A stretch of 50,823 bases of DNA from contig NZ_QASO01000018.1 in the NCBI RefSeq assembly GCF_003052605.1, positions 1 to 50,823 on the forward strand, read 5' to 3'. The first letter of the stretch is position 1; each line of letters opens with the position of its first letter. Under the pieces are notes generated by a model. It saw only the letters and a list, made by a program, of their open reading frames with translations, ran no database searches and was not told where the DNA came from. Shown in pieces: positions 1 through 8,701 of this stretch. The position numbers were made by a program, and so were the translations under genes. This DNA is from Ectopseudomonas oleovorans. Its GTDB lineage: Bacteria > Pseudomonadota > Gammaproteobacteria > Pseudomonadales > Pseudomonadaceae.

Positions 1-95
1 AGTTGCTTGCGGCATTTGACCTGCTCATGGCTGTCGACACCATGAACTTGAAAAACCTGCTTTGCCAAATCCACGCCTATGCGTTTAAGTTTCAT
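1..95 (-). CDS. IS110-family transposase, N-terminal fragment (runs off window)
   Basis: Thirty-one N-terminal codons are visible, beginning MKLKRIGVDLAKQVFQVHG. This is the RuvC-like DEDD nuclease start of IS110 transposases; the Asp in GVDLAK is the first acidic catalytic residue. The ATG is at 93-95 on the minus strand, with a purine-rich ribosome site (GGAGGGGGAG) just upstream. IS110 enzymes are Asp-Ser recombinases rather than DDE transposases and use a structured RNA encoded in the element to choose the target. The rest of the gene, including the C-terminal serine domain, is outside the window, so it cannot be judged whether the copy is intact. Confidence 0.85.
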   Translation of the reverse strand, partial: MKLKRIGVDLAKQVFQVHGVDSHEQVKCRKQ

Positions 96-172
96 GCGGG
101 CTCCCCCTCCGGGATTGTTTGTTTCGTAACCTACAGTCTGGCGCAATGACGCCGTAGGAGGGAGGAGTCCAT
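1..172 (-). mobile_element. IS110-family insertion sequence, left end only
   Basis: The first ~172 bases are one end of an IS110-family element, cut by the window edge. It holds the start of the transposase (positions 1-95, minus strand) plus about 77 bases of non-coding end. The outer boundary is placed at about 170-174 because the bases from 175 onward (CATTGGGCTACGAAACG) continue a repeat found intact elsewhere (compare the reverse complement of 7320-7340 and of 7510-7572), while the bases before do not. The short non-coding stretch upstream of the transposase would fit the IS1111 subgroup, in which the guide (bridge) RNA is thought to lie on the other side of the gene; this is inference. 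Confidence 0.7.
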
Positions 173-304
173 CTCATTGGGCTACGAAACGTGGATGCCG
201 GGGTCGGACCAGAACATCGCGGCTGAAGCCGCTCCTACAGGTATTCACCCGTCCCGTAGGAGCCCGCTTGCGGGCGATAGCCAGTAGCCGGATGTAATCC
301 GGGC
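173..304. repeat. Palindromic repeat (REP) group interrupted by the IS110 element
   Basis: Three repeat units are visible: an interrupted unit at about 175-200; a pair of inverted units at 216-238 (ATCGCGGCTGAAGCC...) and 256-278 (GTAGGAGCCCGCTTGCGGG...); and a unit of the GTAGCC...ATCCGGGC type at 284-304. The same families recur in nearly every long intergenic gap of this window. Pseudomonas REP units are known as non-autonomous elements and favoured landing sites for IS110/IS1111 elements. Confidence 0.75.
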
Positions 305-309
305 CCAAG

Positions 310-348
310 AAAAAACCCGCCGTGCGCATCACGCAGGGCGGGTTTCTT
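310..348 (-). terminator. Rho-independent terminator of mqo
   Basis: An inverted repeat with arms AAACCCGCC and GGCGGGTTT, extended by a GTGCG/ACGCA pairing, is flanked on the side distal to mqo (minus-strand reading) by a T-rich run. It lies 16 bases beyond the mqo stop codon. Confidence 0.85.
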
Positions 349-364
349 TACAGCGGTTAAAGCC

Positions 365-1972
365 TTACAGAGTCACAGCAGCCGGCTCGGGCTCGGCGGC
401 CATTTCCACGTCCGGCGCCACTTCGATGTGCTGCAGCTCGAGACGCTCGCTGCTCCACTGGCGGATGCGGTTGGTCAGTGCCAGGTCGTCATTCAGCTTC
501 TGCCCGTAGGACGGGATGATCTCCTTCAGGCGCTCCTGCCACTCAGGGGTGGCGACCTTGTCGGCGAAGGCCTTCTCGATCAGTTGCAGCATGATCGGTG
601 CAGCGGTGGAAGCACCCGGCGAGGCGCCCAGCAGTGCGCTGATGCTGCCGTCGGCCGAGGTCACCACTTCGGTGCCGAACTGCAGCACGCCGCCCTTCTC
701 GGCATCCTTCTTGATGATCTGCACGCGCTGGCCAGCATTGATCAGCTCCCAGTCGGCGTCCTGCGCCTCCGGGAAGTACTCGCGCAGCGAGGCCATGCGG
801 TCTTCCTGGCTGAGCATCAGCTGACCCATCAGGTAGGTGCTCAGCGACCAGTTGTCCATGCCGGCGTTGACCATCGGCATGAAGTTGTCAGTGGTCATGC
901 TGCTGAACATGTCGAGCAGCGAGCCGTTCTTCAGGTATTTGGTGGAGAAGGTGGCGAACGGGCCGAACAGCAGCACGTTCTCGCCGTCGATCACGCGAGT
1001 GTCCAGGTGCGGCACGGACATGGGCGGCGAGCCGACCGAAGCCTTGCCGTAGACCTTGGCCAGGTGCTGGGCAACCACGTCCTGATTACGCGTCATCAGG
1101 AACTGGCCGCCGACCGGGAAGCCGGCGTAGCCCTTGGCTTCTTCGATACCGGATTTCTGCAGCAGCTTGAGCGCGCCACCACCGGCGCCGATGAAGACGA
1201 AGCGCGCGTTGATGCTCTGCTCGGCGCCGCCCTTGGCCAGGTCGGCGACGATCACGCGCCAGGTGCCGTCATCGTTGCGCTTGAGGTCACGAACTTCGTG
1301 CTCCAGGTGCAGGCTGGCCTGCTCCTTGCCAATCAGCGAGTCGATCAGCTGACGGGTGATCTCGCCGAAGTTGACGTCGGTGCCGATGGCCATACGGGTG
1401 GCGGCGACCTTCTGCTGCGGATCGCGACCTTGCATGACCAGCGGTACCCACTGGGCGATCTGCGCGTGATCTTCGGTGAACTCCATGCCACGGAACAGGT
1501 TGCTGTGCTGCAGGGCGGCGTGGCGCTTGCGCAGGTACTCGACGTTGTCGTCGCCCCAGACGAAGCTCATGTGCGGGGTGATGTTGATGAAGCTCTTGGG
1601 CTTGCTCAGCACCTCGCGCTCGACCTGGGTGGCCCAGAACTGCTTGGAGATCTCGAACGACTCGTTGATCGCGATCGCCTTGCTGATATCGATGCCACCG
1701 TCGGCGGTTTCCGGGGTGTAGTTCAGCTCGCAAAAGGCCGAGTGGCCGGTGCCGGCATTGTTCCAGCCGTTGGAGCTTTCGGCGGCTACCTGGTCGAGGC
1801 GCTCGTAGATTTCGATGCTCCAGTCCGGCTGCAGCTCGTGGAGGTAGGTGCCGAGGGTAGCGCTCATCACGCCAGCGCCGATCAGCAGCACGTCGACGGT
1901 TTTCTCGGGCTCGCGGGGCTTGGAGCAACCGATCACGCTGAGACAAAGCAGCGTCAGCAGGATTTTCTTCAT
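365..1972 (-). CDS. mqo: Malate:quinone oxidoreductase
   Basis: FAD enzyme that oxidises L-malate to oxaloacetate and passes electrons to the quinone pool, bypassing NAD-linked malate dehydrogenase in the TCA cycle. The 535-residue protein has a dinucleotide-binding start ([16 protein letters not shown], about residues 26-41), then the Mqo signatures [25 protein letters not shown] and FPVGGQFL, and ends near the usual family length. The chosen start gives a signal-peptide-like N-terminus ([16 protein letters not shown]) with a lipobox VIGC; longer in-frame starts would bury it. No strong ribosome site precedes this ATG. A lipoprotein signal is odd for a quinone reductase expected on the inner face of the membrane. 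The gene is followed by a good terminator and is preceded by a 297-base gap, so it is probably transcribed alone. Function is near certain; the exact start and the lipoprotein reading are less so. Confidence 0.93.
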   Translation of the reverse strand: MKKILLTLLCLSVIGCSKPREPEKTVDVLLIGAGVMSATLGTYLHELQPDWSIEIYERLDQVAAESSNGWNNAGTGHSAFCELNYTPETADGGIDISKAIAINESFEISKQFWATQVEREVLSKPKSFINITPHMSFVWGDDNVEYLRKRHAALQHSNLFRGMEFTEDHAQIAQWVPLVMQGRDPQQKVAATRMAIGTDVNFGEITRQLIDSLIGKEQASLHLEHEVRDLKRNDDGTWRVIVADLAKGGAEQSINARFVFIGAGGGALKLLQKSGIEEAKGYAGFPVGGQFLMTRNQDVVAQHLAKVYGKASVGSPPMSVPHLDTRVIDGENVLLFGPFATFSTKYLKNGSLLDMFSSMTTDNFMPMVNAGMDNWSLSTYLMGQLMLSQEDRMASLREYFPEAQDADWELINAGQRVQIIKKDAEKGGVLQFGTEVVTSADGSISALLGASPGASTAAPIMLQLIEKAFADKVATPEWQERLKEIIPSYGQKLNDDLALTNRIRQWSSERLELQHIEVAPDVEMAAEPEPAAVTL

Positions 1973-2269
1973 GGGGCAGTCCAGTTCATCGCACGACGAC
2001 AACAGCCGTGCAGGCAAGGTTTCGGGCAGCGGCCGTTTGGGCCGCACATGGGCGATAGCCGCAGATCTGCGGCGCGGCGGGAGGAAGGGTGTTTCCAGGC
2101 CTCTTGGCGGGCGTATTCCGATCGCGCCGCATGCTGGAGCAATATGCGTGCCGCTGAAAGGATTCAGCAGACTCTGTGCGGCTTTCTGCCACACAGCCGG
2201 CACGGGGCTGGCGGGAACTCGCCAGATCCACGGGAGGAGCCCCCTGGAAATGGCGGAATCCCGCCCGAA

Positions 2270-2959
2270 TCAGGCCAGCAGCAGTGGCAACAGCAAGGCG
2301 GTGCCGATGCCCAGCAGGCTCATCGCCAGGGCGGCGAAGGCGCCGCACTCCTCACTCTCCTGCAAGGCGTGCGCGGTACCGATGGCATGGGCATTGATGC
2401 CGTAGCTCAGGCCACGGGCCGCGGGGTGATCGACGCCAGCCCAGCGCAGCAGCAGCGGCCCCATGGCCGTACCGATCACCCCGGTGAGCATGACCATCAC
2501 CGCAGCCAGGGAAGCGACGCCGCCGATCTGCTCGGCCACCGGCATGGCAATCGGCATGGTCACGAATTTCGGTGCCAGGCTCATCACCACGCTCCAGTCG
2601 GCGCCCAGCGCCCAGCCGATGGCCAGGGTCAGCGCCACCGACAGCACGCCGCCGGCCGTGAGGGTGATCAGCACCGGCCAGAACAACTGACGGATGCGCT
2701 TGATGTTGTGCTGCAGCGGCACCGCCAGGGCTACGGTGGCCGGCCCCAGCAGCCAGGCAACAGGCTCGGCGCCGGCGCGGTAGGTGGCGTAATCCACGCC
2801 GCACAGCAGCAAGGTGGCGACGATCAGCGTCACCGATACCAGCACCGGCTGCAGCAGCAGCAGCAGCCAGCCGCTGCGGCGATAGAGCCAGGCGGCGATC
2901 AGAAAAGCGGCCAGGGTCAGGGCGATGGCGAACAGCGGATGATGAGTCAGCAGCGTCAT
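2270..2959 (-). CDS. lrgB: LrgB/CidB-family membrane protein
   Basis: A 229-residue, very hydrophobic protein with about six or seven predicted membrane segments. The conserved C-terminal half reads PKFVTMPIAMPVAEQIGG, GVIGTAMGP and RGLSYGINAHAIGTAHA, the hallmark of the LrgB/CidB family. In Staphylococcus these proteins act with small holin-like LrgA/CidA partners in cell-death control and in export of central metabolites such as pyruvate; the role in Pseudomonas is not settled. The ATG overlaps the stop of lrgA by 4 bases (2956-2959), so the two are translationally coupled. It is the last gene of the cysI-DUF934-lrgA-lrgB run. No clear terminator follows. Confidence 0.88.
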   Translation of the reverse strand: MTLLTHHPLFAIALTLAAFLIAAWLYRRSGWLLLLLQPVLVSVTLIVATLLLCGVDYATYRAGAEPVAWLLGPATVALAVPLQHNIKRIRQLFWPVLITLTAGGVLSVALTLAIGWALGADWSVVMSLAPKFVTMPIAMPVAEQIGGVASLAAVMVMLTGVIGTAMGPLLLRWAGVDHPAARGLSYGINAHAIGTAHALQESEECGAFAALAMSLLGIGTALLLPLLLA

Positions 2960-3309
2960 CCCTTGCGCTCCTGACGGCGGATCAGCGTCTGCAAGAGCCA
3001 GCCGCAGAACGGCACGGTGACCAGCAGCGACAGCACCAGCGCCGTGGCGATCACCGGTAGTTCACCAAGCAGCAGATCGCTGCTGGTCATGATCCCCGAG
3101 GCCGGCACGGCCAGTAGCAGCGGCAGGTAAGGCAGCAAACCACCGGCAGCCTGCTGCAGCGGCTCGGGCACGGCGCCGCGCCACATCAGCCAGACCGAGA
3201 GCAGCAGCAGGCCAATGATCGAGGCTGGCAGCATCGGCAACAGCCAGTGATTGAGCGCCACGCCGAACAACTGCAGCAATACCAGCCAGAACAGGCCACG
3301 CACCATCAT
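2956..3309 (-). CDS. lrgA: LrgA/CidA-family holin-like protein
   Basis: A 117-residue protein with four predicted membrane segments and the family motif LPASIIGLLLL near residue 30, followed by the conserved helix around PVIATALVLSLLVTVP. It is the small partner of LrgB. A strong ribosome site (AAGGAGGAG) lies inside the end of the upstream DUF934 gene; two adjacent ATGs (3309 and 3306) are both possible, and the first is used here. It overlaps the DUF934 stop codon by 4 bases and the lrgB start by 4 bases. Its place behind the sulfite reductase gene is unusual (see findings). Confidence 0.87.
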   Translation of the reverse strand: MMVRGLFWLVLLQLFGVALNHWLLPMLPASIIGLLLLSVWLMWRGAVPEPLQQAAGGLLPYLPLLLAVPASGIMTSSDLLLGELPVIATALVLSLLVTVPFCGWLLQTLIRRQERKG

Positions 3310-3820
3310 GATCTCGACTCCTCCTTATGGCGCCCCCGACGAAACAGCGGAAGCGGCTCGATAACCGAGCGACCATACAACACACTGAGCCCTTGCAGGC
3401 CCTTGAGTGCATCTTCCAGCGATTTGTCGGCGCGCACGGCGAAGGCATCGAAGCCGCACTGGCGCATGTGCGCCAACTGGTCGCGCAGCACATCACCCAC
3501 CGCGCGCAACTCACCGCGCCAGCCCAGGCGGGTACGTAGCAGGTAGGCCTGGCTGTAGCCACGGCCATCGCGAAAACTGGGGAAATCGATGGCGATCAAC
3601 GGCAGACTGGTGAGAAACGGCTGCAGCGCCTCTGGATCGTCATCCACCTGCAGCAGCAGGCCATCGGCGCTCATCGTCCTACCCTCCAGCACCTCCACAG
3701 ACTGCCGCTCACGCCAGGCCGCAAGCGGCAGGATCAACGGCGCGTCAGCCTCCAGATCGAGCTCCCAGGGATCGTTGTCGACGATGCAGGCCTGGCCCTC
3801 GACCAGGCGAATCAGGTTGT

Positions 3821-3824
<4 letters not shown>
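3306..3824 (-). CDS. DUF934 protein, partner of sulfite reductase
   Basis: A 172-residue soluble protein of the DUF934 family, almost always encoded directly after a cysI-type gene in proteobacteria and often described as a putative oxidoreductase or sulfite-reductase accessory. Visible landmarks are the IDFPSFRDGRGYSQAYLLR block and GELRAVGDVLRDQLAHMRQCGFDAF, both typical of the family. No catalytic residues can be named. It starts on the overlapping ATGA of the cysI stop with the ribosome site GAGGAGG, and its own stop overlaps lrgA. The assignment to sulfur assimilation rests on this coupling and on family context; the biochemical role is unknown. Confidence 0.88.
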
Positions 3825-5488
<1,664 letters not shown>

Positions 5489-5830
5489 ACAGGCAGGCCT
5501 CCTGATCACGGGGTGTCAACTATGCCTGCCGGGCGTGTACCGAGAACAGCGCCAGAAAAGCCTTAAAAAACCAGATCAGATGGGTACGACAGTGACCTGC
5601 ACAGGGCACCGATTGGCGCGGCGCGATGTCGCAGGGCGGTATCTGCACCGCTCGACCTTAAGGCTCCTGGCCTCAGCAATGGCGAGGCCTGGCGGCCTGC
5701 GTGGCACTTTTCCCTGCGCTCGACGCAATCATCTGATCCGCTTTTTTATCAAAAACCTGAGTCTGTTTTGTAAACAGCCCCACTCGGATCATGGCGCCAG
5801 CCTGAATAAACGCCTGATGAGGGCAACGAC
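5489..5830. promoter_or_regulatory. Divergent cysI / ccoG intergenic region with a perfect dyad
   Basis: This 342-base gap separates two genes transcribed away from each other, so both promoters must lie here. The clearest structure is a perfect dyad at 5763-5777, CTGTTT-TGT-AAACAG, 53 bases before ccoG; its position suits an operator of ccoG. I do not recognise the binding protein. A clean FNR/Anr box (TTGAT-N4-ATCAA) is not visible even though ccoG genes are often oxygen-regulated. Confidence 0.4.
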
Positions 5831-7243
5831 ATGACCGAGCTGATCCCCGTGCGGGCCGTCGAGAGCATCGACCCCGCCAAACCCACTCGCCTGACGCCGG
5901 CCCAGGCCGGCGGCCCGATCCATACGCGCAGTTTCACCGGGCGCTTTCGCAACCTGCGACTGCTCGGTGCAGGCCTGCTGTTCCTGTTGTTCTTCGGTAC
6001 CGCCTGGATCGACTGGAATGGCCGCCAGGCGGTGCTCTGGGACTTGGATAACCGCCAGTTCCATATCTTCGGCGCGACCTTCTGGCCACAGGATTTCATT
6101 CTGCTCTCGGCGATCCTGATCATCGCCGCCTTCGGCCTGTTCTTCATCACCGTGCTGGCCGGCCGGGTGTGGTGCGGCTACGCCTGCCCACAGAGCGTGT
6201 GGACCTGGATCTTCATGCGTGTCGAGCAGATCACCGAGGGCGACCGCGGCCAGCGCATCAAGCTCGACGCCGCGCCCTGGTCGCTGCAGAAGCTGGCCCG
6301 GCGCAGCGCCAAGCACGGCCTGTGGCTGGTGGTGAGCCTGGTCACGGCACTGGCCTTCGTCGGCTACTTCACCCCAGTGCGTCAGTTGACCAGCGACCTG
6401 CTGACCCTGGAGATGGGCGCGACCACCGCGTTCTGGGTGCTGTCGTTCACCGCTGCCACCTACATCAACGCCGGCTGGCTGCGTGAAAAGGTGTGCCGCG
6501 ACATGTGCCCCTACTCGCGCTTTCAGAGTGTGATGTTCGACAGCGATACGCTGGTCATCTCCTACGACGCCGCCCGTGGCGAAAACCGTGGCCCGCGCCG
6601 CAAGGACGCCGACTACAAGGCCGAAGGTCTGGGCGACTGCATCGACTGCACCATGTGCGTACAGGTCTGCCCCACCGGCATCGACATTCGCGATGGTCTG
6701 CAACTGGAATGCATCGGCTGCGGCGCCTGCATCGATGCCTGCGACAGCGTGATGGACAAGCTCGGCTATGCCCGCGGCCTGGTGCGCTACAGCTCCGAGA
6801 ATGAGCTGGCCGGCGGCAAGACCCACTGGCTGCGCCCGCGCCTGATCGGCTATGCGGCGATGCTGGCGGTGATGATCGGCGCCTTCGTCTGGGCCCTGGC
6901 CGAGCGCCCGCTGATCTCCCTGGACGTGACCCGTGACCGTGGCCTGTTCCGCGAGAATGCCCTGGGCCAGATCGAGAACATCTACAGCCTGAAGATCATC
7001 AACAAGACCCAGCAAGCGCGCAGCTACGCCATCGCCCTGGTCGACGCCAGCGACTTCGAACTGCACGGCCCGCGCACACTGAACCTGGCCCCGGGCGAGA
7101 TTCGCGATCTGCCGGTAAGCGTCGCGCTGACGGCCACGCACAACGCTGCCGGGCCGCAGACCCTGCGTTTCGAGGTACGCGACCAGGCCGATTCGCAGAG
7201 CCATGTGAGCACCAAGAGCACCTTCCTCGCGCCGCTGCGCTAG
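5831..7243 (+). CDS. ccoG: Cytochrome c oxidase accessory protein CcoG (RdxA/FixG)
   Basis: Membrane-bound iron-sulfur protein needed for maturation of cbb3-type cytochrome oxidase; recent work describes CcoG as a Cu(II) reductase. The 470-residue protein has four or five membrane segments, a CGYACPQSVW motif in a loop near residue 118, and two ferredoxin-like clusters CIDCTMCVQVCP and CIGCGACIDAC at about residues 275-305. The C-terminal ~130 residues form the periplasmic Ig-like FixG domain. The full family length is present. No ccoNOP or ccoHIS genes are adjacent, so this is a stand-alone copy; a second ccoG beside ccoNOP elsewhere would be expected in Pseudomonas but cannot be seen here. 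A weak AGGG ribosome site precedes the ATG. Confidence 0.92.
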   Translation: MTELIPVRAVESIDPAKPTRLTPAQAGGPIHTRSFTGRFRNLRLLGAGLLFLLFFGTAWIDWNGRQAVLWDLDNRQFHIFGATFWPQDFILLSAILIIAAFGLFFITVLAGRVWCGYACPQSVWTWIFMRVEQITEGDRGQRIKLDAAPWSLQKLARRSAKHGLWLVVSLVTALAFVGYFTPVRQLTSDLLTLEMGATTAFWVLSFTAATYINAGWLREKVCRDMCPYSRFQSVMFDSDTLVISYDAARGENRGPRRKDADYKAEGLGDCIDCTMCVQVCPTGIDIRDGLQLECIGCGACIDACDSVMDKLGYARGLVRYSSENELAGGKTHWLRPRLIGYAAMLAVMIGAFVWALAERPLISLDVTRDRGLFRENALGQIENIYSLKIINKTQQARSYAIALVDASDFELHGPRTLNLAPGEIRDLPVSVALTATHNAAGPQTLRFEVRDQADSQSHVSTKSTFLAPLR

Positions 7244-7764
7244 CGCTTCGCCCCGAGGCGGGGCTCCTACAGATATCCGTGTAGGAGCCGCGCCCCGCGG
7301 CGAATGGGCCACCAGAATCGTAGCCCAATGAAATCCGGGGGCAGTTCGCGCACCTGACAACGCTGTCGCGGCTAAAGCCCCTCCCACAAGCCCACGTGGA
7401 ACTGTGGGAGGGGCTGTAGTTCGAGCACATGGCCAGGCTTATCGCGGCTGAAGCGCAATGCCGCCCAGCCGCTCCTACGGGACAGGTGAATACCTGTAGG
7501 AGCGGCTTTAGCCGCGATGTTCTGGTACGCCCCGGCATCCACGTTTCGTAGCTCGGATGAAATCCGGGGCCGTTCGAGCGCCAGAAAAAGCTGTCGCGGC
7601 TAAAGCCCCTCCCACCGGCACGATGGGTTCTGTGGGAGGGGCTTTAGCCGCGACTGGACATTGAGTGGTTCCCCGGATTTCATCCGGGCTACTCATTGAT
7701 TATCGCCCGCAAGCGGGCTCCTACGGGGCGTGGTTTGTTCTGTAGGAGCCGGCTTGCCGGCGAG
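7244..7764. repeat. Cluster of repetitive extragenic palindromes (REP/BIME array)
   Basis: About 520 bases between ccoG and the protease remnant consist almost wholly of palindromic units: inverted pairs at 7247-7304, 7365-7419, 7441-7519, 7593-7654 (perfect 22-base arms or longer) and 7702-7764, separated by solo units of the GTAGCCC...ATCCGGGG type at 7320-7340, 7550-7571 and 7671-7692. The units carry at least three stem variants (GTAGGAGCC, GTGGGAGGGGC, GTAGCC). The cluster begins directly after the ccoG stop and may serve as its transcription end. It is not a CRISPR array because units alternate in orientation and the gaps are irregular. Confidence 0.85.
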
Positions 7765-7798
7765 CCTGGCAATCATCCCAGGCGATGACGCCGGGCTA

Positions 7799-8504
7799 TC
7801 ACTCCGTCAGCGTCATCAGAATATCGGCATACCAGGTGCAGTTCAGACCGAGGGCCTCGTCCTGATCCTCGTCTCGATTGCCCAACAGGCGCGTGGAATG
7901 GATGCCGAGCAGATGCCAGGGCAGTTCACCCTCGACGCTGGCGCGTTTGACCACCGGCGCGCCACTGAGGCCGCGATGGGTGCGCCCGTCGGTGAGAAAG
8001 TAGCCGAGCCCGTGGAAGCGCAAACCGAAGGACGACGCCAGCCCGGCATAGCGTGCCACCGGCATGCGGTGCAGGGTGTCCTGAAAACCCAGTGGGAAGC
8101 CCATCACCAGCAGCGTCGAGCCGATTTCAACATGCTCGTCGGCTTGCAGCAGGTGCAGCGGGGTGAAGGCCTGGTAAGCGCCGTTGTCGGGCAGGGCAGC
8201 CTGATCCAGCTCGATCACCGCCACGTCGATCTCGCCCGCGCCATCCATACCTTGCCGCCACAGGTGCTGGTCGCCGTCATACAGCGGGATGGAAAAGCTG
8301 ACGGTGCTGGCCAGGTTGTCTGCGTCGGTATGCAACTCGATCTGCAGGCTGATGGCCGCTCGGCTCGTCGAGCATCACGTGACGGCTGGTGACGAGGAAC
8401 AGCCGTTGATCCCGGCGGAAGAAGAAACCACTGGCATTGGTCAGTACCTGCCCAGTCGCCAGCGTGGTGATGCGTGCAGCACTCAACATCAGGGAATCGA
8501 TCAT
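7799..8504 (-). pseudogene. Trypsin-like serine protease, frameshifted
   Basis: Two reading frames join into one S1-family (trypsin-like) protease. The N-terminal part begins at ATG 8502-8504 (MIDSLMLSAARITTLATGQ, ribosome site GGAGG) and carries the catalytic His in LVTSRHVM. The C-terminal part, read in a different frame down to 7799, carries the Asp in EIDVAVIELD and the Ser in RGLSGAP. The switch must lie at about 8340-8365, near the codons for SGHQP. The C-terminal frame meets a TGA just upstream of the joint, so neither frame spans the gene. The full product would be about 235 residues, cytoplasmic as no signal is seen. With all three triad residues intact, the lesion is either recent or a sequence error. 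Confidence 0.75.
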
Positions 8505-8635
8505 GCCAGGGCCTCCTGCCGGTGTGTGACTTATCGACTGACTACCAAAGCCGTGACAGGTTCGTCTGGTTGCATCGAGCCTGCGCCGCGGTGGATGTAA
8601 CACGCGACATCCATCCGAGGCAGTGGCGGGGACGG

Positions 8636-8695
8636 TAGGGTGCGCTGTGCGCACCGGTGACTACGGTGATTCGAAGGTGCGCACAGCGCACCCTA
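8636..8695. repeat. Inverted repeat between protease remnant and plsB
   Basis: Two 19-base arms at 8637-8655 and 8676-8694 (AGGGTGCGCTGTGCGCACC and its exact complement) are separated by 20 bases. It lies 7 bases beyond the plsB stop codon and could fold into a hairpin that ends plsB transcription, although there is no T-run. The remaining sequence between the protease start and this repeat (8505-8635) shows nothing recognisable. Confidence 0.7.
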
Positions 8696-8701
8696 AACAC
8701 A

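Noticed and set aside
428..2974. 848-codon plus-strand frame opposite mqo and lrgB
   Set aside because: Low-complexity His/Gln/Gly-rich translation covering two well-supported genes; shadow.
5741..5775. Anr/FNR box upstream of ccoG
   Set aside because: TTTTTTATCAAAAAC has only one half similar to TTGAT-N4-ATCAA; the left half does not match.
7244..7764. Possible CRISPR array
   Set aside because: Units alternate in orientation, belong to several families and have irregular gaps; no cas genes are nearby.
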